DNA of 15,190 nt from Candidatus Njordarchaeota archaeon (GTDB lineage Archaea; Asgardarchaeota; Njordarchaeia; Njordarchaeales; Njordarchaeaceae), in assembly GCA_029856625.1 (NCBI GenBank), contig JAHKLG010000019.1:1-15190 (forward strand), read 5' to 3'. A program made the position numbers and the translations under genes. Positions 6,760-12,976 of this stretch are shown here, piece by piece. A model generated the notes under the pieces. The model saw only the letters and a list, made by a program, of their open reading frames with translations. It was not told the origin of the DNA and did no database searches. The number at the start of each line of letters is the position of its first letter. Within the stretch, counting starts at the first letter, position 1.

Positions 6760-7653
6760 TTAATCCTGATGAGGCTCCTCGTAAGGCTCTACATGGATAA
6801 TTACATCCCTGAATTGTTTATCGGGAAAGCTCCTCCTAATAACCTTCTCTATTTTATCAGCTATATCATGTCCCTCCTTCACTGTGATGTTAGGGTCGAC
6901 TAATATATGGCATTCAAGATAATACTGAAAACCATCTGTACGTGTTTTTATCTTGTGACAATCCTTGACTAATGATCCAAAGTTCTTCCGGATAATTCTT
7001 CTTATTTCTTCTGGATCCATAATTTGTGCATCCATCAGTATCGGAGAGGTTTCAAAAATAATTTTTACCCCACTATACCCAAGTATTAGGCATACTAGTA
7101 GTGCTGCTAGAGGATCAGCTATGTACATACCTTGCGAGGACGCCATTAGAGAAATCATTATGATAAGGGTTGAAAAAGGATCTGTGAAGTAGTGCCACAT
7201 GGAGGCTTCCAGAACTTTTATCTTAGTTCTCTTATAGAAGATGTACTCGGTCATAGCCATGATGATGTAAACGATTATTAGGCCGGTTAAAATATTTAAC
7301 ACTTTACTAGGGATTTCAAGAGAACGAGCTCCACTCACCATCCTTGCAATACTCTCAATAGAAATTTCTAACGCAGTGAAGATGAGCAAGAATCCTATAA
7401 ATACTCTAGCAAAAGCTTCGAACTTACCATGTCCATAGGGATGATCAGCATCTGGGGGTTCTAGAGCCTTATTTGTAGCCCATAAAGCAGTAGCATCAGT
7501 TATGAAATCATATAAAGTATCCATTGCATATGCAAATATTGCTATTGACCAAGTGAGGATGTATAGGTATAGCTTAATCACTAATAGTATTGAGGTAATA
7601 GTCAGCATAACCATTAATACTTTATGAGCAGTTATTAATTCAGAGTTGTCCAA
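6760..7653 (-). CDS. Cation diffusion facilitator (CDF) metal/H+ antiporter
   Basis: CDF proteins export divalent metals such as Zn2+, Fe2+ or Mn2+ from the cytoplasm in exchange for protons, usually as dimers. The 297-aa protein has the six-helix membrane domain followed by a cytoplasmic ferredoxin-like domain ('CHILVDPNITVKEGHDIADK', then 'VIIHVEPYEE'). The transport site is complete: Asp45 and Asp49 in 'YAMDTLYDFITD' and His154 and Asp158 in 'WHYFTDPF' correspond to E. coli FieF Asp45, Asp49, His153 and Asp157. 'PPDADHPYGHGKFE' (66-79) is the family's loop signature. The frame starts at a TTG (7653) with GGAG (7667-7664) ten bases away, and both lie in a predicted hairpin. Met14 or Met16 are possible but would cut into the first helix. 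The metal cannot be assigned from the site alone. Confidence 0.94.
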   Translation of the reverse strand: MDNSELITAHKVLMVMLTITSILLVIKLYLYILTWSIAIFAYAMDTLYDFITDATALWATNKALEPPDADHPYGHGKFEAFARVFIGFLLIFTALEISIESIARMVSGARSLEIPSKVLNILTGLIIVYIIMAMTEYIFYKRTKIKVLEASMWHYFTDPFSTLIIMISLMASSQGMYIADPLAALLVCLILGYSGVKIIFETSPILMDAQIMDPEEIRRIIRKNFGSLVKDCHKIKTRTDGFQYYLECHILVDPNITVKEGHDIADKIEKVIRRSFPDKQFRDVIIHVEPYEEPHQD

Positions 7654-7666
7654 TTATACACAACTC
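7643..7666 (-). promoter_or_regulatory. Inverted repeat enclosing the CDF start codon
   Basis: GAGTTGT (7643-7649) and ACAACTC (7660-7666) are perfect 7-bp inverted repeats separated by ten bases. In the mRNA, the TTG start codon (7653-7651) falls in the loop and most of the GGAG ribosome binding site in the 5' arm. It could act as an RNA structure affecting translation or as a protein-binding site. Confidence 0.4.
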
Positions 7667-7698
7667 CATTTTACCAATTACCGAGTCTTTCTTAAAAA

Positions 7699-8043
7699 TT
7701 ACTTTTCACAAGTCTTTTCTTCTTCCTCCTTTAGCCTAATTTCCTGAACCTTTATACCTATTGATCCGCTCTTTATAACTACTCGCCCCACTATGATTAC
7801 TTCTTTATTGTTATATTCCTCAAATGGGAGTTCTTCTAGTCCGTAACAAAGTATTTCCTCATCATCGCACTTTAATAATGCAACATCGAATTCCTCATCC
7901 TCTGGCAAGTTTATGGAGTATGTTGGCCCTCTTGGTGTCTTTCCCAGGAATGTAATCTTAGCTTCTAACTGTATCTTCTTACCAATGAATTTTTCCGGAT
8001 TCTCTTTGATTTCTTTGAGTGTCGTCTTTATAGCCTCACTCAT
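7699..8043 (-). CDS. Small acidic OB-fold-like protein (114 aa), hypothetical
   Basis: I do not recognise a named family. A short N-terminal helix ('IKTTLKEIKENPEKFI', 5-20) is followed by strands that read like an OB-fold: 'GKKIQLEAKITFLGKT', 'GPTYSINL', 'DVALLKC', 'KEVIIVGRVVI' and 'SIGIKVQEIRL'. The tail is highly charged ('KEEEEKTCEK'). There are three Cys (two near the middle, one near the C-terminus) and no membrane segment. Its ATG overlaps the antiporter stop codon by four bases (ATGA), so it is almost certainly co-expressed with that antiporter. A soluble accessory or regulatory partner of the antiporter, or an unrelated nucleic-acid-binding protein, are both possible. The OB-fold reading rests on strand pattern and family resemblance only. 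Confidence 0.75.
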   Translation of the reverse strand: MSEAIKTTLKEIKENPEKFIGKKIQLEAKITFLGKTPRGPTYSINLPEDEEFDVALLKCDDEEILCYGLEELPFEEYNNKEVIIVGRVVIKSGSIGIKVQEIRLKEEEEKTCEK

Positions 8044-9218
8044 TCACCACCCCTCTTTAATAGGAATCGTAATAATATTGGAGCTATAAAAGTTGTGACT
8101 AATATCACATAAACGAGGTTAGCGTACCAATAATCATTAAGAACTCCGATAGTAAGACCTATTGTTGCGAATATAAAACCTACTTCTCCTCTCGGCACCA
8201 TACCACTGCCAAGAAGTAATGGAGAGGGTTTTTCATCATTCTTTATAACTTTCATTACTGGATACCCGCTTAATATCTTCCCAAGGATAGCTACAATGGA
8301 AAGAATTGTGCCTAAGAACAAGGCCTTCCATAATGCATTAATATTTACCTTCAACCCTATATTTACAAGAAACACTGGAACAGTTATAAATGCTATGGGC
8401 GAAACATCTCTCAGAATTTCATCCTTTAAACCAGTTTCAGCAAGCATTAAACCTGCTATATAAGCTCCTATTATTGGAGATAGTCCTATCTGAGCTGCTG
8501 CATATCCAGCAAGAATGGCTAGAGTAATACTAAAGATTAAGACTGCTCCACGAACCTTTAACCTCCATAATCTAGGGACTACATGTGTAGTAATTATAAC
8601 GCTCAAGCCAAGCATGGCGAGAAAAAACACTATCATAGACCACACTATGTTAAAAACTTCTTGAAAACCAAGCTCCTTTGCTGTCGCGAAGTTTATTGCT
8701 AGTGTTAATAAGAAGACAGAAATTACATCATCAACAACCGCTGCTGCGATAACTGTTTGGGCTTCTCTGCTTTTAAGTTTGCCAAATTCCGAGAAGACTC
8801 TCACGGTTATACCTACGCTTGTTGCGCATAAAGCTGCTGATATATAAAAAGATAATACAGCATTCATAGTTATTGGGTATAGTATGATAAAGGCGGGGAT
8901 AAAGGATAAGATTACTCCAAATAAGGCTAGTAGACCAGCGGCTAGAGAACTCTTAGATAATTCCTTAACATCAGTCTCTAATCCCGCGATGAATAGGAGA
9001 ATAATAGCCCCCAGCTCAGCTATGAACTCAAAAATTTCATTCGGCCGTATAACTCCTAATACATAAGGTCCCAGTAGAATACCGACGAAAACTTGTCCTA
9101 CTACTTCTGACTGTTCCAATCTCCGAAAAATCTCTGAGATCAATAGTGCTATTCCTAGAGTTATCCCAAAGAGATATAAAGTATGAATGGTCTCTGATAC
9201 AGTAACCACTCTCACCAC
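8040..9218 (-). CDS. Na+(K+)/H+ antiporter, CPA2 family (NapA/Kef-like)
   Basis: A 392-aa polytopic membrane protein of the monovalent cation:proton antiporter-2 family. 'LCATSVGITVRVFSEFGKL' (130-148) and 'AAAVVDDVISVF' (158-169) correspond to the crossing helices and ion site of NapA. Asp163-Asp164 match the Asp pair of electrogenic antiporters, and Thr133 fits the conserved Thr. 'IILLFIAGLETDVKEL' (72-87), 'LSPIIGAYIAGLMLAET' (246-262), 'LGKILSGYP' (312-320) and 'MVPRGEVGFIFA' (340-351) complete the family pattern. No TrkA-N regulatory domain follows, so it is the short form. The frame opens at GTG 9218. GGTGGTGA reads better for the GTG at 9209 (three codons later), so the start may be there. 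It overlaps the downstream OB-fold-like gene. Likely role is pH and Na+ homeostasis. Confidence 0.94.
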   Translation of the reverse strand: MVRVVTVSETIHTLYLFGITLGIALLISEIFRRLEQSEVVGQVFVGILLGPYVLGVIRPNEIFEFIAELGAIILLFIAGLETDVKELSKSSLAAGLLALFGVILSFIPAFIILYPITMNAVLSFYISAALCATSVGITVRVFSEFGKLKSREAQTVIAAAVVDDVISVFLLTLAINFATAKELGFQEVFNIVWSMIVFFLAMLGLSVIITTHVVPRLWRLKVRGAVLIFSITLAILAGYAAAQIGLSPIIGAYIAGLMLAETGLKDEILRDVSPIAFITVPVFLVNIGLKVNINALWKALFLGTILSIVAILGKILSGYPVMKVIKNDEKPSPLLLGSGMVPRGEVGFIFATIGLTIGVLNDYWYANLVYVILVTTFIAPILLRFLLKRGGE

Positions 9219-9235
9219 CCTTATTAATTCTCAAT

Positions 9236-9267
9236 GAAGCCTAATGCTTCTGTGAGCTCGTATAATC
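9236..9267 (-). promoter_or_regulatory. Candidate promoter and small dyad upstream of antiporter operon
   Basis: Minus-strand GATTATACG (9267-9259) is a TATA-like element about 50 bases before the antiporter start. GAAGC-CTAAT-GCTTC (9236-9250), a perfect 5-bp inverted repeat, would lie at the expected transcription start. Both calls rest on position and are weak individually. Confidence 0.3.
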
Positions 9268-9342
9268 AAAAATGTGAGATAAATGGTTCTTGCAGATGAC
9301 GGCTCTAAGGCTATAATAGCTAATAAGCATCGATAAAACGAT

Positions 9343-9351
9343 CTTTAAAAA
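9343..9351 (+). promoter_or_regulatory. Candidate TATA box for the 454-aa membrane protein gene
   Basis: CTTTAAAAA would place the start site near 9370, a leader of about 10-15 bases before the ATG at 9384. GGTGA at 9375-9379 serves as the ribosome binding site. Confidence 0.45.
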
Positions 9352-9383
9352 GGTAGTTATTTCTTACTATATGTGGTGATTGC

Positions 9384-10748
9384 ATGCAATATTTTAAAAA
9401 GATTTTTATCTTCCTTGTTTTAGCTCTTCTATCAATTCTATTTCGCTGTCTCTCAACACCTTTCCTAGGAATGTACCTAGATAAGACAAGTATCTATTTA
9501 GCAGCTCTCTTGCTAGGATTTTGGTGGACTATTATTCAAGCTGCGTCAATAATATCCCTCCATATAATAGTTATTAATGATCCAATAGCTCTCTTGAGAC
9601 TACCTGCGTACATTATTTTTGCTTTCATTGTTGGTGGACTAACTGATATTATGGTGAGAAAGAAAGTTTTCAGAGGATTTATTGAGTTTTCCTGGTTCTT
9701 AAATTGCGTATTAATAGGTCTAATACTTCAGCTTTACTTCGGGAGTCTTATAGGCATCGCTTTACTCACAGCATTCATACTGTTAGGCATCCTCTTCTTG
9801 ATTTCATATAAGGTACAAGTCCCGAAAATCAGTAAAGGTGTCAGACACACCTACAGTGCAGTGATTCTTTACGCTCTCACACCGCTCACATACATGCTTA
9901 TGGAATTCGATATGTATGCATTGACAATGTTCAATTTCTTAGCTCCTAGTACGCTACCATACACGGATATCCCGAGAGCAGTTATAAGTTATGGGGGTGA
10001 TGCTCTCCTATCTATGCTGATTACTCTCGCCCTATACATTGCTCTGATCAAGATTAAGCGGGAATTCCCTCAAATAACAGAGCTAAAGAGAACAATTATA
10101 TCACTTCTCTTGATTCTATGCCTATTACTTCCAGTAGTCCTATCTGCACATCATTTTTATGAAAGCAGAGAGGACGCGCTTAGTCTAATAGCCCCTAGAG
10201 ACGCACGTCCATGGGAATTAACGATCGTTAAGATGGATTATGTGTGGTTGGCTTTAGGTGCTCATGGTACGAATTATTACTACTTAGTACCTGGAGAGAG
10301 AGGCAATCCTAATAGCAAATACTACCAGGCATGGTTTGGAGTTTATTGGGTGGATGGAAAGTGGTATTCTGAGGAAGATATAAGTATCGTAAAAGATGCC
10401 ATCTATAAATTCGCGATAATTGATCAGAACTTCTGGCTTGCACAGCATGGTGATCCGAATCCCTATACCGCGGTGAAATCAGAAGAAGAATTTAAGAGGT
10501 ATGAAGTGAACGGTATTGAGGGGTGGTTAATGATAGGAAGTATGTACACGCACTCGGATGTAGCTGAAGAAGGATACAAGAATATCTCAATAAAAGGGTT
10601 CTTCTTCGTAGCTTATTTCCCAGAATACGATAAAACAGCAATAGTGTACGCATGCACCTCAGAGGAATATTACGATACGAACAAAGATGGAATAAGAGAC
10701 GAACTTTTCAATCTTCTGCATCAGATAGTATTCCCAATCGGCTCCTAG
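9384..10748 (+). CDS. Uncharacterised membrane protein with extracytoplasmic C-terminal domain (454 aa)
   Basis: I do not recognise the whole protein. Residues 1-255 are hydrophobic, with about seven or eight segments (roughly 6-24, 36-60, 72-88, 104-118, 120-141, 158-173, 207-223, 236-254). The layout of short helices with 'LLRLPAYIIFAFIVGGLTD' (70-88) recalls ECF-type substrate-binding S components, but this is a loose resemblance. Residues 256-454 are polar and aromatic-rich and probably face outside. They end with 'DTNKDGIRDE' (431-440), which fits the D-x-N-x-D-G-x-x-D-E calcium-binding loop of dockerin/EF-hand-like repeats. The ATG is preceded by GGTGA at four bases. It is transcribed divergently from the antiporter operon and stands alone before the radical SAM gene. 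Transport, sensing or cell-surface roles are all open. Confidence 0.8.
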   Translation: MQYFKKIFIFLVLALLSILFRCLSTPFLGMYLDKTSIYLAALLLGFWWTIIQAASIISLHIIVINDPIALLRLPAYIIFAFIVGGLTDIMVRKKVFRGFIEFSWFLNCVLIGLILQLYFGSLIGIALLTAFILLGILFLISYKVQVPKISKGVRHTYSAVILYALTPLTYMLMEFDMYALTMFNFLAPSTLPYTDIPRAVISYGGDALLSMLITLALYIALIKIKREFPQITELKRTIISLLLILCLLLPVVLSAHHFYESREDALSLIAPRDARPWELTIVKMDYVWLALGAHGTNYYYLVPGERGNPNSKYYQAWFGVYWVDGKWYSEEDISIVKDAIYKFAIIDQNFWLAQHGDPNPYTAVKSEEEFKRYEVNGIEGWLMIGSMYTHSDVAEEGYKNISIKGFFFVAYFPEYDKTAIVYACTSEEYYDTNKDGIRDELFNLLHQIVFPIGS

Positions 10749-10770
10749 CGGATAATACTCCTTTCACAAT

Positions 10771-10803
10771 GCTTTTTTGAGAATACTATATAAATAATTC
10801 TCA
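10771..10803 (+). terminator. T-tract plus inverted repeat after the membrane protein gene
   Basis: A T6 run (10773-10778) lies about 25 bases after the stop codon and is a plausible archaeal intrinsic terminator. It is followed by TGAGAAT (10778-10784) and ATTCTCA (10797-10803), perfect 7-bp inverted repeats flanking a TATATAAAT core (10788-10796). The dyad could instead be an operator around a promoter-like element. Confidence 0.3.
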
Positions 10804-10818
10804 CAGGGGTATAAAGCC

Positions 10819-10873
10819 GTCCAAACCCTACTAGGACTTCAATAAATAAGTTTTCTTAAGGAAAATTTTGGAC
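10819..10873. repeat. Nested inverted repeats upstream of the radical SAM gene
   Basis: GTCCAAA (10819-10825) pairs with TTTGGAC (10867-10873). Inside it, AAGTTTTC (10848-10855) pairs with GAAAATTT (10861-10868) around TTAAG, with one G-T pair. The two share two bases, so they are alternative or partly nested. They lie upstream of the predicted TATA box, so they are more likely DNA-level sites or a transcript end than part of the radical SAM leader. Confidence 0.35.
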
Positions 10874-10884
10874 AGTATGTAAGA

Positions 10885-10892
10885 TTTATATA
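10885..10892 (+). promoter_or_regulatory. TATA box of the radical SAM gene
   Basis: TTTATATA is a near-consensus archaeal TATA box. It predicts a start site near 10912-10916, a leader of about 25-30 bases, and a strong ribosome binding site GAGGAGGAG (10929-10937) five bases before the ATG at 10941. Confidence 0.6.
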
Positions 10893-10910
10893 TTCGTAAC
10901 ACAAATTCTC

Positions 10911-10929
10911 CAAATAGTATTACTATTTG
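10911..10929. promoter_or_regulatory. 19-bp perfect dyad, probable operator
   Basis: CAAATAGTA-T-TACTATTTG has perfect 9-bp arms around a single base. It lies at the predicted transcription start, between the TATA box and the ribosome binding site, and its last base touches the latter. A bound protein here would block RNA polymerase, the usual place for archaeal repressor sites. The regulator is not identified. Confidence 0.55.
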
Positions 10930-10940
10930 AGGAGGAGAAA

Positions 10941-12284
10941 ATGCCTAAGTTTCTCGATGAAGATTCGTTTGGTTTCTTCCCAAGGATGATAAGTAGGATG
11001 TTCGCAGCTAGATTTATTCAATCGCGTGAAGAGGATCATATTCAGAATATACGTAATAGCTTAAATGAGAAGCGTATTGGGATCTATATCCATTTTCCTT
11101 TTTGCAGAAGCTTCTGTCTTTATTGTCCCTATTTTAGGGAGATATGGAATGAAAAAGCCTTTAAAAAGTACACTGAGGCATTATTGGAGGAAGTTAGACT
11201 CGTAGGTGATCTCTTAGAGGATGAGAACCTAGAGGTTGTTGATATACATGTTGGTGGTGGCTCGCCAAGCATACCGAATCCGGAATTCTATTCTAAACTG
11301 ATTGAAGAACTAGAATCAAACTTTGCGATTAAAGTTGGGTTAGGAATTGAGGCTTGCCCAGAGGATCTGGTTAATGAGGATAAAGTATTCAAATTGGCGG
11401 AGGCTGGAATATCCGAAATCAGTATTGGCGGACAATCATTTCATGATTCGCATTTGAGAGCATTAGGAAGAAGACATTCTCCAGAAGACATTAGGAAAGC
11501 ACTAGAGAACTGCGAGGCAGTAGGATTCAAACTAATTAATCTAGATTTGATGTGCGCTATACCAGGGGTTCCAGCGGAAAAACAACTTAAGAATTGGAGA
11601 ATGGATATCGAAGAAGCGATAGAACTAGGTCCAGATGAGATCACAGTTTATCCAACTCTGATCGCGCCTCATTGTATAGGTTATAAGCTTCTTAAAAATG
11701 GAAAAGTTAAACAGCCGGTAGAAATTTGGGAATCCTCTCTTTTATTAGCTAGGGAGAGGCTGGAGGACTCGGGATATAAAGCTGTTAGGATATATTCATG
11801 GAGCAGAAGGGGAGAGTATGCAACAGTTAATTTAGAAATGATTGGACCGTTAATATCATTCGGCGCTGGAGCTTTTGGGTTTACGGGAGGGTATGAATGG
11901 ATAAATGTTCATTCTATAGAAGAATATATTAGGAAATTAAAAGAAAATAAATTGCCCGTAACAGTCTCAAGAATTGTAAGCAAAACAGAGAGAGGCGTGA
12001 GATTTCTTGTTGACCAACTCTTTACTGCTGGGAGGTTTAGCACTACTATGCTCGAGGAAAATCTTAATATAAGCTTTAAAGATCTTCCAAAGGGATTGAG
12101 GTTCGGCTTAACAATGATGCGCATTATGGGATGGATTAGAAAAGAGAAAAATGTTCTAAAGTTAACCGATAAGGGATTTATCCCAGCGCACAAATTCTGC
12201 TGGACCTTCGTTTTAAAAGTACCATGTAAACTTGTGGATATTCTCACGAAGAATGTCTGGCCAAGCGAGGTAAATATTCCTTAA
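10941..12284 (+). CDS. Radical SAM protein, HemN/HemW family
   Basis: The 447-aa protein has the SAM-binding cluster motif 'CRSFCLYCPYF' (Cys55, 59, 62; C-x3-C-x2-C) after 'GIYIHFPF'. It then has 'VGGGSPS' (104-110, family GGGTPS), 'GIEACPEDL' (135-143), 'SIGGQSFHDSHLRALGRRH' and 'LDLMCAIPGVP', all standard for HemN/HemW-type enzymes. A C-terminal winged-helix-like HemN_C region starts near 'ERGVRFLVDQLFTAGRF'. The fourth Cys of true coproporphyrinogen dehydrogenase HemN is absent (Tyr64), so decarboxylation of coproporphyrinogen is doubtful. A 45-residue N-terminal extension makes it longer than HemW (about 380 aa) and closer in size to HemN or ChuW/HutW. Heme handling or a radical-type methyl transfer are possible. 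The start is firm (GAGGAGGAG). It probably forms its own transcript with a dyad operator. Confidence 0.88.
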   Translation: MPKFLDEDSFGFFPRMISRMFAARFIQSREEDHIQNIRNSLNEKRIGIYIHFPFCRSFCLYCPYFREIWNEKAFKKYTEALLEEVRLVGDLLEDENLEVVDIHVGGGSPSIPNPEFYSKLIEELESNFAIKVGLGIEACPEDLVNEDKVFKLAEAGISEISIGGQSFHDSHLRALGRRHSPEDIRKALENCEAVGFKLINLDLMCAIPGVPAEKQLKNWRMDIEEAIELGPDEITVYPTLIAPHCIGYKLLKNGKVKQPVEIWESSLLLARERLEDSGYKAVRIYSWSRRGEYATVNLEMIGPLISFGAGAFGFTGGYEWINVHSIEEYIRKLKENKLPVTVSRIVSKTERGVRFLVDQLFTAGRFSTTMLEENLNISFKDLPKGLRFGLTMMRIMGWIRKEKNVLKLTDKGFIPAHKFCWTFVLKVPCKLVDILTKNVWPSEVNIP

Positions 12285-12394
12285 AATAAGCCCTTTAAAT
12301 CAAGCTTTTCATAATATGCCTCTAAATTATCCACTTGCATTCGTAAAATTGTCTGAAAATACCTCATAAGAGTATCGGTCTTGATTAATTCCCG

Positions 12395-12406
12395 ACTAGT
12401 ACTAGT
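12395..12406. promoter_or_regulatory. 12-bp palindrome upstream of the paralogue pair
   Basis: ACTAGTACTAGT is a perfect palindrome ending about 12 bases before the predicted TATA box. This position, just upstream of where TFB binds, suits an activator. The hexamer GACTAG recurs at 12394, 12456, 12478 and 12959 around these genes. Confidence 0.4.
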
Positions 12407-12417
12407 TTCTCATCAAT

Positions 12418-12426
12418 TTTTATATA
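12418..12426 (+). promoter_or_regulatory. TATA box of the paralogue pair
   Basis: TTTTATATA is a strong match and predicts a start site near 12445-12450, only a few bases ahead of the GAGGAGG ribosome binding site at 12450-12456. There is no comparable box closer to the 12511 start codon. Confidence 0.55.
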
Positions 12427-12449
12427 CTATATTGGGGATATTACTGATA

Positions 12450-12474
12450 GAGGAGGACTAGGATGATTCCTTAG
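12450..12474 (+). promoter_or_regulatory. Leader with strong ribosome binding site and three-codon ORF
   Basis: GAGGAGG (12450-12456) is followed at six bases by ATG ATT CCT TAG (12463-12474, Met-Ile-Pro). This mini-ORF is in frame with the 12511 gene but separated from it by three stop codons. The main gene has only GGAG at 12499-12502. The arrangement may modulate initiation or be incidental. Confidence 0.4.
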
Positions 12475-12510
12475 GATGACTAGTTCTCGGGAATTTTTGG
12501 AGCTGGTTAA

Positions 12511-12951
12511 ATGGAGGAGTGGAAGGTTCTCTTCGCTGGTAGTAGTGCTGAGGAAGAGACGGATTTCGAACTCTTCTTTAGGGATGTTAAGGAGTTAATT
12601 GGTGAGTATCTAGGTCTGAAAGAAGAGGCTATTGAGGGTTTAAGAAAGTTGCTTGAGGAGAAAGAGAATTATAATCTTGTGGTTAATATTAAGCGGATTA
12701 CTCCTCCAGAATCTGGGGAAAAATTCTTTGATATAGATGTTGCCTGGGTAATCCTATGCCTTGATCAACAGGATTTGCCTTATGGCTATTTATTCTTGGG
12801 CGGGGTTCTCGTGGGTATATGGCCTAAGGAGTTTGCTGAGGAAATCGGGAAAAATGCGGAGTTATTGACGAGTATGCTCAGTTCTGTAATTCTGAAACCA
12901 GATATCTGGAAGAGAGTTGATATTATTTTCCCAATAGAAGAGAGTGGCTAG
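12511..12951 (+). CDS. Uncharacterised soluble protein, paralogue 1 (146 aa)
   Basis: I do not recognise this family. The 146-aa acidic protein has no signal peptide or membrane helix. It begins 'MEEWKVLFAG' and contains a helical segment around 20-55, 'ENY' (52-54), 'PPE' (65-67), 'FDI' (73-75), and a hydrophobic 'WVIL' strand (79-82). It then has 'GYLFLGGVLVGIWPKEF' (92-108), like paired beta-strands, and 'KPDIWKRVDIIFPIE' near the C-terminus. Each of these landmarks recurs in the next gene, which shows a tandem duplication. The ATG has GGAG eight bases upstream; the stronger ribosome binding site further up belongs to a mini-ORF. The pair shares one predicted promoter. Nothing indicates catalysis: there is one Cys and no conserved His or Asp cluster. 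Confidence 0.8.
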   Translation: MEEWKVLFAGSSAEEETDFELFFRDVKELIGEYLGLKEEAIEGLRKLLEEKENYNLVVNIKRITPPESGEKFFDIDVAWVILCLDQQDLPYGYLFLGGVLVGIWPKEFAEEIGKNAELLTSMLSSVILKPDIWKRVDIIFPIEESG

Positions 12952-12976
12952 AAATTATGACTAGGGGGCCCCAGTT

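Noticed and set aside
12476..12596. Alternative frame starting ATGACTAG ahead of paralogue 1 (and its counterpart at 12957)
   Set aside because: The 40-codon and shorter peptides are out of frame with the conserved proteins; their similarity follows from the paralogous DNA.
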